A stretch of DNA of 64,000 nt from Symbiodinium kawagutii (taxonomy: Eukaryota; Sar; Dinophyceae; Suessiales; Symbiodiniaceae), in the NCBI GenBank assembly GCA_009767595.1, contig VSDK01000501.1, positions 134,020 through 198,019 on the forward strand, written 5' to 3'. Shown one piece after another: positions 52,154-62,799 of the stretch. The notes beneath the pieces are model-generated. The model was not told the origin of the DNA. It worked only from the letters and a program-made list of their open reading frames with translations, and made no database searches. Position 1 is the first letter of the stretch; every line of letters starts with the position of its first letter. Position numbers and translations under genes: made by a program.

Positions 52154-52731
52154 AAGTCAACACAGCATATTTGGCAGTACTTGGCTTTAATCAGCAGTCA
52201 GATATTTGATTTTCATTTGTGGACAATCGAACCTCAAGATCCTTCACGGGCTTAAGCAGAGGAAGCCATTTGCTGTCCGTTGTTTTGTTTGAGCTTTCGC
52301 AATCTTGAAGATCCACTGCTTGTTGGCCCATGGACACGTGGAGATGAATCAGGGTCATCGACCCAAAAATTGTCCATTTTCCAAAGATGTGCAACTGTAA
52401 ATCCAACTGATCTCCCACTTAAAGATCTTCATTTCAATTCCTGTTTCTATGTTTGTCTGGATAATTCTTGCGTTTTCTATGTTTTTCCTGGTAATTCTTA
52501 GGTTTTTGTATCCCATGAAGCATTTGCTTTTCCCCAGCCCTTGAAGGTGCGACGAGCGCGTCGCTTGGCCAGAGGCCGTGCATCCTCGTACCAGAACTCA
52601 GGGGGCCCAGGTGGCGATCGTGGTGGTTTCTCCAGTTGAACTCATTGATCCTGAGATGATTTGTCTCAAGGGAACCCCCGGCCATCTTTGAGGGACATCG
52701 ACCGTGGCTAGGCATGCGTCCCACAGGTGCG

Positions 52732-53010
52732 AAACGAGTTGGGTTGCAGAAAATTGCAGGAATACACGCTGCTAAGTGAATCAGAATTCCATTGGCGACC
52801 ACCTTCTCCAGAGTGTGCGCTCTTGTTCCCCAGAGTTTTCTTCAACTTGAGAAACTTGAAATGCTTGAAAGATCTGCAACGATATCATTTTTCTCCTCCG
52901 GCCCAGGGATGACAACAAAGTCGTCAACATGGGGGGGTCTGCCAGCTCAGCAGAACAGTGACAATTTGGCCACTGACACAATACAAACTCCAAGAAACCG
53001 CATGAAACCA
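52732..53010 (+). CDS. candidate exons, two frames
   Basis: One plus frame gives RNELGCRKLQEYTLLSESEF from 52727; another gives SFLQLEKLEMLERSATISFF and SDNLATDTIQTPRNRMKP from about 52810 to 53010. Both look coding over their own parts, implying a splice or frameshift near 52800. Confidence 0.4.
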
Positions 53011-53849
53011 GTAAATTTCATTGGTGATTTCATCAGTCATTCCATGACGGATTTTCATCATTCCATGAGTATAGTTGACCCATATGATCTCTGGTCACTT
53101 ATAATGTCACTTATCATCACTTATCTTCACATTGGAGAGATTTGGAGATCATTGCCTCATGGAAATCATTGATGCCCCATCCCCATTGACAAATTTGGTA
53201 TCACAATCCAATTGCGCAAGGCCAGAGGGCAAAGAGGGTCTGCGCCGAGCTTGGCGTCTACGGGGGGACGTTTGGGCTTGGCATGGCTGGGCCATGTGCA
53301 AGTTGAGCATCCACAAAACCTCTAAAATGGAAGAGCCATAGACCACCATAGCCATGGTGGTAGCCCTCCCTGTCTCAGAGCCATGAGGAAAACCTGGTTT
53401 TTTCATGAGTTAACCGATGGTAACCGCACATTCGTTCGAGCCAAACAGCCCAGGGCCGATGCGGTGGAAAGAAGTGGAAGCCTTGGAGCTGTGTGAACCT
53501 CCAAAGTTCAAGCGCTAGAACACAGGAGCAGTAACTAAACTGAGCCAAGCACGCCTTCTTCAAGTGAACCGACTCATGTATACACATGTGACGCATGGTA
53601 TCTGTCTGAAATCACTTTTTCTGTTTGAAGTTTTCTTCCTTTGAAGTCAATGCGTTCATCTTTTGAAGCTGCCAATGCTGCTTCCAGTTGCTGGACGTCG
53701 ACCTTCCATAGCTCGGGAAGGCGGAACATGGTAGCAGTGGCAGATGCTTACCCAGACGGATTCCTGTCAAAGGCATAGTCATCCACCAGTTGCTAAGTGG
53801 TTTGACGGAGTCTTCCAAGTCTGACTGGTGGAAGGATTGTTGATGCGAA

Positions 53850-54014
53850 GGGATTGCGCTTCCAGTTCTGCGAAAATTTGTGCTGAGAAAATGCATTCAG
53901 CTCTTTGGATCCGCGCAGAACTGGAATCAGAACGGCCTCGTCGACCATCAGTGACCGGGTCACGTCGACCATCGATGACAGGGACGCGTCGACCGACAGT
54001 GACAGGCAAACCTG
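53850..54014 (+). CDS. exon with three 8-residue repeats
   Basis: Reads SAKICAEKMHSALWIRAELE then RRPSVTGS-RRPSMTGT-RRPTVTGK. The repeat is 24 bp long, starting at 53939, 53963 and 53987. Coding is supported by synonymous-type differences between units. A possible donor, GTGTGA, follows at 54020. RRPS/T resembles basophilic kinase sites, an inference only. Confidence 0.5.
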
Positions 54015-54187
54015 ACGGGGTGTGAAGTGCAACACTGCGAGTTAGAAGTCATGATGATCATGTCATGTCATGTCACAAGCATGGCGTATTTGTTCAACCA
54101 ATGCGAAGTATCTATGAGCAGATCCCAATTCTCACTTGAAATTCCTTGGACCGCACTGGTCACTCAGGTGTAGCAACCGCACAGGAG

Positions 54188-54405
54188 TCACTGGCACCTT
54201 CTTGGGTAGGGAAGCTTGGAAGGGGAGCAACAAAATAGGAAGTACACAGCTGATGACCAAAATAGGAAGTGAACAGCTGATAAATCTTCTGATTCCTGTT
54301 GTGTTCCAAGAGAAGCTATCCATGGGAATTCTTTTGCCAAGGCCAGGGCTTGTCTTTATCGTGCATTCCAGGCGTGCAACCACAAGACTTGGAAAGCTTC
54401 ATGGC
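54188..54405 (+). CDS. exon of an unknown gene with a 9-residue repeat
   Basis: After a GCACAG acceptor: VTGTFLGREAWKGSN, then KIGSTQLMT-KIGSEQLIN (27-bp direct repeat at 54232 and 54259), then LLIPVVFQEKLSMGILLPRP. Open to a stop near 54405. Probably the same gene as the exons at 53850, 54466 and 54748. Confidence 0.5.
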
Positions 54406-54465
54406 TGATACATTCTCAGTCAAGTTGAAACTGTTCAATCCTTTTCACAACTTTTAAGATTCAGA

Positions 54466-54852
54466 ATGCCAGTTGTGCTTCTTCGACAACGGAGACTCCT
54501 CGGATGGTGTTTGGAAGCCTGGTGGAGCACAGATGTGTCCCTTGCGGTCCCTGGTGCTGGGGTCACTGAGGCGACTGAGCTCATGAAACTCTTGAACGTC
54601 TCTGAGGACGCACTGCCAATTGCCATTGGCATTGACTGCAATGAGTTTCTTTTTTTTGAATTCTTTCATATTTTTGATATTATAACCTTTCATTACTTTT
54701 ATTATGTTTCTTTCATTCTAAATTTTGTTTGAGGAGGTACATTCACGTACGTTCCCTTTCAGCCAATTTCAACCCAGGAGGATCTCAAAACAGTCAATGA
54801 GTATGTCGACCGGATTAGCTTTGAGTGGCTTGGCCAGTGCAAGTATTGAGGC
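54466..54852 (+). CDS. two candidate exons, unknown gene
   Basis: Exon from 54466: PVVLLRQRRLLGWCLEAWWS, VPGAGVTEATELMKLLNVSE and DALPIAIGIDCNEF, ending near 54650 before T-rich DNA. A second piece, about 54736-54846, reads FTYVPFQPISTQEDLKTVNE and YVDRISFEWLGQCKY. Both are good coding by texture; the join is not fixed. No domain is recognised. Confidence 0.48.
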
Positions 54853-55401
54853 TACCATGTGAATGCTGATTGCAAATATTTGCTACTGCTTTCCATGTTT
54901 TCCACATTTCATCTGCATCCATTTTTCTGTCCTTTCTTTTGCAGCTGGATGTGATATCTTTTGATGGGTGGTGTGCTGACCGCCCTTGATTTCTTGGATG
55001 CTTTGAGGTTCGAAGCCAAAGCAGTCTTGGAGGAGTGTTTTTGTCAATGAAGCAACTGATCCAATAAATGGAGAAGAACGACTTTTGGAAGACTTTAGAA
55101 GATAGAAATTTGAAATAGCTTAAGGATAGAATTTTCATGAAATGGAATGAATGGGAATCCAATAGATCCTATCTTGGCGCTAGACCGACTCGGTAGAGCT
55201 TGTCCCAGGAGATGGGCTTGACCGCCAGACAGAGTCAGGTTCAAGCGCTACAGCGGATGACTTTCGGCTGGGTCAGTTGTGAGAGTCCAGGGATTGAAGA
55301 TGGTTGAAAGATGTTGAAGGCATGTGTGGCGGCATTAGTTGTTCACATGTATTTTGCATTTTAATCTCAAAGATTATATTCAATTTTGTCTACATTTTCA
55401 G

Positions 55402-55666
55402 AATGATTTCTTTGCGAAAAGGTGAGTGGGTTGGAAAGACACTGGCAGAAATAAGGGAAGTCTATGTCCGCATGGCCAAGGAACTCCTGGATGGATCAAT
55501 GCCACACAGAGACGGACTACTGCGTTGGAATGCCGTGTTGCACTCAGCGATTCCTGGGCTCAAAATAAGCTGGAAGGCACAGAAAGTTCAGTGGATCCTG
55601 TTTAAAGTGAAGGAGCATCTAAGAGCAGAGCAGCTAGGAGCAAGAAGGATCAAGGATCCACAATGA
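55402..55666 (+). CDS. terminal exon, basic helical protein
   Basis: Follows TTTTCAG. Reads MISLRKGEWVGKTLAEIREV, YVRMAKELLDGSMPHRDGLL and KISWKAQKVQWILFKVKEHL, with a stop at 55664-55666. Clear coding texture. Could be the end of the gene at 53.8-54.8 kb or a separate one. Confidence 0.56.
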
Positions 55667-55689
55667 TTGGCAAGGAGGTGGCATAAGAG

Positions 55690-55941
55690 GTGACCCCCGA
55701 AGGTAGGAGTTTTTCCTTTGGCATTTTGGAGATGGCACCTCCTGGTGAGCTAGGCCCACTCGCGCGGTCGGTAGCTGAGCAATTCGCAGCTGATCCACTT
55801 GAAGGCTTCGAAGCACAGAATCCAATGACTCAAAATTTGGGGATTGACATCCAGAATTTGTCTAGTCAGACTTTATTGAACAGTCAACGATTTTCAATGA
55901 TTTGTAAGAAATCATTTCGAATATTTTCCAACCTCAAGTGA
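55690..55941 (+). CDS. candidate exon, unknown
   Basis: Reads MAPPGELGPLARSVAEQFAA and DPLEGFEAQNPMTQNLGIDI from ATG 55732, then less convincing sequence to the stop at 55939-55941. A possible new gene start 65 nt after the previous stop. Confidence 0.42.
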   Translation: MTPEGRSFSFGILEMAPPGELGPLARSVAEQFAADPLEGFEAQNPMTQNLGIDIQNLSSQTLLNSQRFSMICKKSFRIFSNLK

Positions 55942-56660
55942 TTTCCAAATTCGCTTTGAAGTCTGACTTTCTGGGGAAATCAAGCGATGACCCCCGAAAC
56001 AGCCTCAGCATGCTGAGGTCCTTGTGCTTGGAGATGTCGCAGTAGGAAGCTGAGCAGCTTGAGACACTGTGAGCTTCGACTGTACCCTGTATGCCATGAT
56101 GGAATCACTTTTGCGTTGTGAGATGGCAGGGAAATCTTTTTTCTCAGATTTCAGAATGATTTTTCAGGATTCTCCCAATCTCTCTGAGACTCTTCAGCAT
56201 GGGATACTGAACAAGATCGAAAAAACACATGCTCGCAACATCTGGACTTGAACGCTTGCTTCATTCATCAATCACACTTACTGGCGTTACTTGCAGAAAA
56301 AACATAAAACAACTCATTCAAACAAGAAATTGGACCCTGTCCATCCATGCACACCGGTGGATGTCCATCCCACCATGTCCTTTGTTCTGAATTCACAGAT
56401 GCCAATGCGAAGGTGGGGAAGTCCTCTTGCATCGATGCCTTGTCACGTCAGGCAGGACGGATGTGGATAGCGGGTCCATACGGGTCCTGTGGGTTGGGGA
56501 GTTCCGAATGGTCAGAACACTACCACTCCCAGTCACCACCATCTGCATCCAGCTGGTTTACACTTTGAGTCATTGGATTCTTCAGATTTTTGCCACATGC
56601 AGCTATAATCGGAGGTTGCGAAGTTGTCCCACTGAAATTGGGGTCCTTTACATTGTGTTT

Positions 56661-56671
56661 CTTGGCTCAAG
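56661..56671 (+). other. relict spliced-leader fragment, J-domain copy 3
   Basis: CTTGGCTCAAG, one change from the 12-mer in copies 1 and 2, in the same position before the J-domain start. Confidence 0.6.
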
Positions 56672-57165
56672 CCACTTCGGGTAATCTTCTTCGGTGGCGT
56701 TCTGGGAGGTGATTTTTCCCATGGGTGGCAACGGAGGAGGGAACGGAAAGAACGTCCGACAAACTTTAAATGCTGCTGGAGGTGGACGAGAATTCTGCGA
56801 GCGATGAGACTACTGCAGTGCATATCGAAGGTTCGCAGTGCTTTTTGATTAGTCGAGCACTGCGAGGCTCGAGAATCTTCGCTAGTCCTTCTGAATCTCG
56901 TCGCTCGTAGCACCCAGAGGTGACCCAGAGAAGTTCGATCAAAGGAGCCTATGAGGTGCTCGACTTAGAGGAGTTGCGAAGGAGAAGCCCTGCAGCTACT
57001 GAAAAAGGTCGTTGGAGGTCAGATAAAAGGCGAAAGGCTTGAGGAAGAGGACAAAACTGCAGCCGTGAGGCTGTTCGAAGGTTTATCCAGATCTCTTTCG
57101 GGAGGTGAAGTCACCACAGAAAGACATTGGTTTTGTTCCGAGGTTCACTCTCCACATTCAGTGCC

Positions 57166-57198
57166 TGCTGAATCTGCCTTCGCTCGGCAGATTCAGCA
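57166..57198. repeat. fold-back repeat, 13-bp perfect arms
   Basis: TGCTGAATCTGCC and its exact reverse complement around a 7-nt loop, at the point where copy 3 switches from copy-1-like to copy-2-like sequence. Confidence 0.9.
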
Positions 57199-57393
57199 AG
57201 AGAGAAAAGTACGTCGGAGAGGGCCGCAGTGCCCACCCTGTCCGGAGAAGGTGTCCGAATACTGCGCGCAGCAGCTACTCAAAAGGCTCGCTTGGAGGTC
57301 GGATGAAGGGCGAGAGGCCCGATGTGGAGGACAAGACTGGTGCAGCCATGAGGCTTTTCCATGGACTGGCCGAAATCATGAGGACGGAGGAGC

Positions 57394-57459
57394 AGAGCCT
57401 GAGTGGATGGACTGAATGCGGTAGCGCTACTGCAGCATCAGTCCACCCATTCAGGCTCT
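57394..57459. repeat. fold-back repeat, about 25-bp arms, inserted
   Basis: Arms 57394-57419 and 57435-57459 match with two mismatches and one indel. The loop itself holds the palindrome GTAGCGCTAC. Copies 1 and 2 lack this sequence. Confidence 0.9.
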
Positions 57460-57620
57460 TGAGGTCGTTCCTGATGAGCAGCAAACTGAAGAAAGTCAAA
57501 AAACTGCTGAACATTCGGTGCTCCCTGAATCAGCCGAGCGCCCTGGTGCAGCTGAGGAGAACGATCCAGGGCCCGGCGAAGGTTCTGCCTCGATGGACAA
57601 AGATTCGATGTTCTCCAATT

Positions 57621-57716
57621 CTTCACCCGCAGTCTTTTGTACCTCTGCCAGAAGGATGTCCACTTTGTCTTTTGTGGACGTCCTTCTGAGAGAAGTACAG
57701 AAGACTGCGGGTGAAG
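57621..57716. repeat. fold-back repeat, 43-bp arms
   Basis: 57621-57663 is the reverse complement of 57674-57716 at 38 of 43 positions, with a 10-nt loop. The right arm corresponds to the normal gene sequence (GTCCTTCT...GGGTGAAG); the left arm is an inverted duplicate of it. Confidence 0.9.
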
Positions 57717-58552
57717 AGACCAAGAATCACATCCAAAAGCAGGCTGAGGTGAAGTAAGATGAAGTAAGCTCATATTGGAGTCCGTCCATGGTGAGTTGTT
57801 CATGGAGCTGCTGTCTTCTCAGGCAGCCGATACCACGGAGGAGCCATGGTGGCGTCACGAGAGTGCCTCTGCAGCCGAAGGCAAGCTGCCCCAGCCACGC
57901 TCGAGAGCCGATGACTGCATGGGCCACTGCAGGTGAATTTAGATGGCTGTGACTGGTCAATCTTCAAACATTTGACTTCAGCTCCATGCAGCTGAGGGCT
58001 TCATGGGTCCCTTTCTTCGCTCTTGGTGTCAACTGGCTCGACCAACTTGGATGGGAGGCCCTGGCAAGTTGATGCAGCTATCCAATTGCCAGTGATCGTT
58101 GCAAAGCTTAGAGAGCAGACAACATCGAGCGGCAGTGGCAGACTACCACCGAAGATGATGAAGAGAACAGCAGATGTGGTGCAGCTGCTAAGTGCGAAGT
58201 CAAGGAGGATGCAAGTCAAGTCCTGTGAATGCCGAACCTGCTCCTCAGAAGGGACGCTGAATCAAGTGCTGCAAATGAAAGATTTCTTCAGTTTCACCAC
58301 TGGCAGTTCTGCAGGACATAGATGGGCATGTGTCATGAAGCAGAACCGCAAGCCGTCGTAAGCCACAAGCAGAAGCCATTAGTTTCTGAGGCAGAACCCT
58401 GGGAGGTGGGAGAGCCCAGTTGCGATGTGGCTGAATGCGAAAGGAGTTGTCCCCAGCTCTGACAACTCAACTTGCACTTGAAAGGAATGTGTGTTGAATC
58501 TCTGATAGATCCTGCTCTGGCTTAATCTCTGATTCTTTGACAAAATCTCAAC

Positions 58553-58813
58553 ATGCAGACTGGTGAGCACACATTTCTCCCTCTCAGATTCGACGTCTCA
58601 ACACCACTTCGTTGGCGTTGGATGCCTGTGATACTCTCCAACGGCCGGTGGCAGGAGACGTTAATGGGACCATTAGCGAGAATGTGGCCATGCTGTTTTA
58701 GTTGTCATAATATACTGATACTTATCATGTTACTAGTATTAGTTATATTTGGAGCTACCATACTTGCAGGTGCTTCATCTTTCCGTGGAATACTTGCCGT
58801 ACTTTCCTTGTAG
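58553..58813 (+). CDS. weak candidate ORF with a membrane helix
   Basis: 86 codons ending in a hydrophobic stretch (LILIMLLVLVIFGATILAGA) translated from an AT-rich region. It could be chance. Confidence 0.22.
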   Translation: MQTGEHTFLPLRFDVSTPLRWRWMPVILSNGRWQETLMGPLARMWPCCFSCHNILILIMLLVLVIFGATILAGASSFRGILAVLSL

Positions 58814-59413
58814 TCTACTGTTAGGCCAAACCAACACGGCGGGGTTTCATCTGTGATTTCCTCTGATTTTGCGGCCCTGACAGTGGAGGATCAAGTCGCT
58901 TGCTGCCACCAAACTCATCCATGGGCATTTTGGACACAGGCCTCACAAATGCACTTGTTTGCTTCGAAACGCGCATAGGCTTCTTGTTCAAGCTCAGTTT
59001 AAAATTTGCAGACCTGTAAATTGACTTGCCAGAACGATCCTGCTCCATATCAGTTGACGTTCGTGAACAAAGAAAATATAACATCGAGATGCTATAGGAC
59101 CGCTAGAGGAATAGTATGGAAAGAGGAATCCAGCTCTAAAAGATGTGTGGAGATGCTATAGCTCGAAAAGAAGGGCTCGGAATCATTGATAGCTCCTGTT
59201 TCCTTGCTCGGCTCCTGTCAGTGCCAACCTGTTCCCAGTCCAGGCACGAGGCTTCCTGGGAAGACCCGAAAGGCCACTGGGCACGGCTTTGCAAAGAGTT
59301 TCTTCAAGGCAAAAGCACAGCAGCTTTAAAGCAAGGCTTTACTTGATTTCTACCAGATTTCTTCCAGTGAACTGGGTCCAGCCTTGCTAATGCTCACAAT
59401 GAAAATCATTTAG

Positions 59414-60111
59414 GAGTTTGTGCAGATAGGTGCAGATCATCGCACACTACAAATCATCAGATTTACTGAAAGCATCACAGGTGGCTCAGATCAGGTCTTG
59501 GTCCATGTGGATGGCGAGTTGGGACCACTGCAAGAGTCCTTCCTGGCATCGCTCAACGGTGTGTGGGGCCTCCAAGGCTCCACCAAGGCTTGGGATCAGA
59601 TCACGGCAACTTGAGAAAAGTTGGAGAAATCGGAAATTGGTCAACTTCTCTGGGAAATCTCTACTTGGTGACGTGTGACTTGGGGAAAGTTGGGGAAAGG
59701 AAGCATTTGCCTTTCGCCTTTGGCATCAGTCAACCTGTTCAAAATCACACGTCGCAAATCTCAGGTCGGAGCCTTGCAGTGCCATGAGGCCCGGGGAAGG
59801 CATCAAGGTGCAGAATTAGCTCAACCGATGAGTCGCGAATTGATTTAGCTGTGTACTTTAGTCCATGAGATGACATGAGCATATGCGATTCCAGGCATAT
59901 ACGATTCCAAGTCGCTTTATTTCCAGTGCTTGGTAACCCCCCGAATCCCTCAAAGGTATTCCCCGAGGGTACTGTAGATGTAAATCTTTGCAGTTCGTGT
60001 CAGGCAAGGCCTGCAGATCTCGAAACAGTCCTGGCTGAAGTTACCAGGCGGAGCCGGGCTTCATTGGATCTGATGAAGTGCCATGGCAGCATCGCACCAC
60101 TTGCCGCGCAG
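59414..60111 (+). CDS. two-exon fragment of an unknown gene
   Basis: Exon 59414-59558 follows ATTTAG and reads EFVQIGADHRTLQIIRFTES, GSDQVLVHVDGELGPLQESF and LASLN, ending at GTGTGT. Exon 60017-60111 follows CTGCAG and reads LETVLAEVTRRSRASLDLMK then CHGSIAPLAAQ, ending at GTGGTG. The join restores an Asp codon, in phase. The first exon is beta/alpha mixed, the second helical. No family is recognised. Confidence 0.58.
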
Positions 60112-60459
60112 GTGGTGTTTCGGGCAATCGCCTGGCGGTCGCTTTTGAGATGGGTGTCCGGAGCTGAGGTTTCAGGAATGACGAAATCCATTGACTCGTT
60201 CAATCTCGCAGTCGTTGCGTTTGAAATGACTTACGTTTGTAGGAAATGCTAGGAGGTCATGGGCAAGATATGGTAGAACTTCATTCCGAATGAATTCATT
60301 CCTATTTAATAAAAAAAGCTATGAAGGGATCCTCATTTGGCGTCGATGATGGGATGTCGCAGGTCGATGGCTGCAAATCCCTGGGCCCTGATTTGGTGAC
60401 CCGATGCGGAGCCTCTCGGTGTCACTTCTGCAGCCTGTGGCTGTTTGGGTTTGGGCCAA

Positions 60460-60850
60460 GTAGCCTTGACAGCGTCCTGATCACTGTTGAGTTTAAAAGG
60501 ACAGATGGACATCTCAGAGGAGTTGAGTTGCTCACAGTGTCCTTTCACAACAACTTATCCTTCGTGTTTCACTGGAAAATCAAGAAATGGTTGGGAAATT
60601 TTGAGTCTCCACAGACTACACCAATCACCATCCTGTCGTGTCCTGCGAGCGAGAGAAACAGCCAACAGCCCAGGTGGTGCACTTGACAGAGGAGGACAGC
60701 GCAGAAGGTCTTACTCAGGGCCAAAAGAATGGGATGTTGGTACCCCGGATATACACTGATCTTAATTTGTTGAGGACTGTGGTTACATGTGTAGGTCGTG
60801 CATCTCGTGAAACCATTCCTAGTCAGTCAATCCTTCGTCGCACTCAATAG
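60460..60850 (+). CDS. candidate exons, unknown
   Basis: Pieces PSSLDSVLITVEFKRTDGHL and SFHNNLSFVFHWKIKKWLGN in one frame to about 60660, and VVHLTEEDSAEGLTQ after a CCCAG at about 60670 in another. Probably further exons of the gene at 59414. Confidence 0.35.
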
Positions 60851-61218
60851 TGATACATATTCTAGTCTGATATCAACATATTCAATATGAATGATATTCA
60901 TGTTTGACAATGATCATGATCAATTGAACCATGATGATCAGATATGATGAATAAGGCACTTCGGTACTAAGCAGAAGCAATTTCTCTTGATCAAATCCGC
61001 CTTCGAAGCGCGAGGACCTTTCCAGTGAACTCAGCTCCTTGATGCAATCCTGGTGCAACCAGGCGGATGGGCGGTGAAGGAAAAGGAGTTGAGGCAACTT
61101 GATGCTGTTAGACCTTTTCCTTCAAGGAATTTAAGAACACAACTTTTTGGAGAAACTTGACGATGTTTGGACTTGAGGATCTTAGGATACCCCATGTTGG
61201 AATCTGAATGCAAAGCTG

Positions 61219-61604
61219 GTGAGCACATGTTCGTTTGAGACTGTGCTTGAGGTTGAAGGACGCTTCGAGGATAGCAACATCAGCCACACGGCCGGGGTGG
61301 TTTTGCCCGTTTGCAGAAGTGTGGAAAAGCCCTTGAGTTTGAGGATAAAGGATTCACACTGTGTGCCCGACGATTTGTTCTTTGCTTCCCTTGATAGTAC
61401 CTTACCAGCACGGCCAATCTGCGTGAGATCAGCAACAGGTTTTATGTGGAATTGCTTGGGGAGCACATTGAAAAATGTATTTTTCCTGGTGGCAATCTTG
61501 GTGACAAAGCGCGCTCCTTGCATTTTGAATTGCATTCTTTCGTCTACGCGCACCAGAAGCGAACAACGCAGCCGAACTAATTGCAAGTGCAGCCTGAATG
61601 TCAC
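61219..61604. other. long ORFs on both strands, unresolved
   Basis: A 140-codon minus frame (61182-61604; FHIKPVADLTQIGRAGKVLS) and a 220-codon plus frame (61219-61881) overlap. The minus reading has somewhat better texture. No domain can be claimed. Confidence 0.35.
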
Positions 61605-61781
61605 ACAGACAGCAAGTCACACACCTGTCCCAAATGAAACTACCCAGCATTCTGAATTCACTGCAATTTTCCACAACATGGCCGCCATTGGAATAGCATC
61701 ATCTACCATCAAAATCGATGGCTTAACCTGCTCAGTGAATCCCATGGGTTTCGGGCTCCAAGTTGGTCGAGAGCCCTCCAG

Positions 61782-61882
61782 GGGAATGTCCCCACAGAGG
61801 ATGAGGAGCATTCGGAGTCCACTGAGGAGTCCAATGAGGAGTCTGATGAGGAGCATGAGGAGAACGCGCTCTCGAGTTTGAG
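61782..61882 (+). CDS. acidic exon with Glu/Ser repeats
   Basis: Between CTCCAG and GTGAGG, 33 codons plus two bases: GNVPTEDEEHSESTEESNEE then SDEEHEENALSS. Built from imperfect GAGGAGTCC units. Similar in style to the acidic exons at 38.5 kb but not the same sequence. Confidence 0.5.
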
Positions 61883-62414
61883 GTGAGGGCGACAACTTTC
61901 ATGTGCTTGTCGGTGCTGACCAATACAAAAATAACGCGGACCACTTGCGCGCCCTGTAGAACAAGACAGTCAAAGGATGCAAACAACTGGCAAGTTTGCA
62001 GGGATGCAAATACTGCAGATACTGTTTGCTTGCAACATCTTGCAACATCGCATAGGATGGTGGTTGGCATCAGAAGACTAAGGGCAACAGGAAGCGACTG
62101 TCAAACTGAGGGAAGTCTTTGCGCGTCCATTGCACAAGCTCCAACGACCAAAAGCCTTTGGACAGCTGTCGACGGGCTGCGGTGGCCCCTTGACATTGTT
62201 TGAAGACATGTCTTCACCATTCTTGACCACATTGAAGAAAAGTGTTGTGAAAGGTGTAAAGGCGGGAAGTGCCGATACTTCTAACAAAAATTCTAATCAC
62301 TAGACTAAATACTGTGATCAATTTGTGCTTTTCTCCTCTCTGTCTCTCTCCCAATTCTTATGTGTGTAGTATATATGCGCACACACACACGCATCTATCT
62401 CTGTGTATATGTGA

Positions 62415-62735
62415 ATGCACAGAGGTCTTCATTGGCCGGTGCTACGAGCCATAAAACCTGGCACTCTGGTCATAATCCCGGAGCTGGTCAGGTGGAGCGT
62501 CTCTGCAAAGACGTCCAGAACCAAGAATCACAAAGCGATACTACGGGGGAGGATGGTGGGAGGTCAATGGAGGTCAATGGAGGTCAATGGAGGTCATGGA
62601 ATGAAGGAAACAAAGAGGAAACCGACAGAACTGCCATCATTTGGTTTCCTGAACTCTGGTAGTGATTGCTTCAGACTGTTGCTTGCTTCAGAGGGGCTCA
62701 CAGCTACAGAACGCTGTGAAACATCGTTGATTTGA
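62415..62735 (+). CDS. weak candidate ORF
   Basis: The first part (HWPVLRAIKPGTLVIIPELV) looks coding. The middle is translated from a GGAGGTCAAT tandem repeat (62561-62600) and is probably not. Confidence 0.3.
   Translation: MHRGLHWPVLRAIKPGTLVIIPELVRWSVSAKTSRTKNHKAILRGRMVGGQWRSMEVNGGHGMKETKRKPTELPSFGFLNSGSDCFRLLLASEGLTATERCETSLI
62561..62600. repeat. 10-bp tandem repeat GGAGGTCAAT
   Basis: Three full units and a partial one, in a G-rich context. Confidence 0.85.
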
Positions 62736-62799
62736 CCTTTCTCCATCCATGTTTCATAGCTGGCTGATCGTGACGGGAACCGCGTGCACTGAGATTTTC

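Larger units (their letters stand above)
56718..58315 (+). pseudogene. J-domain gene, copy 3, rearranged and palindrome-bearing
   Basis: Starts ATGGGTGGCAACGGAGGAGG like the others, but the J domain is broken at once by indels, a stop and a 10-bp fold-back. The HPD region is gone. From about 57000 to 57165 it resembles copy 1's linker; from about 57195 it switches to the J-domain-end/linker sequence of copy 2 (GTCGGAGAGGGCCGCAGTGC), so it is a tandem or recombined mosaic. Four inverted repeats lie at 56833-56865, 57166-57198, 57394-57459 and 57621-57716. The tail (EEPWWRHES) and the end of the downstream exon near 58290-58315 are recognisable. It cannot encode a functional J protein. Confidence 0.8.

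Noticed and set aside
57275-57803. Minus ORFs of 79, 121 and 75 codons in J-domain copy 3, one containing a J-gene-like peptide
   Set aside because: The peptide arises because the 43-bp inverted duplicate puts sense sequence on the other strand; these are shadows of the palindrome.
61219-61881. 220-codon plus ORF
   Set aside because: Its end (RSPLRSPMRSLMRSMRRTRSR) is the out-of-frame shadow of the acidic exon 61782-61882, and the first part overlaps a better minus frame.
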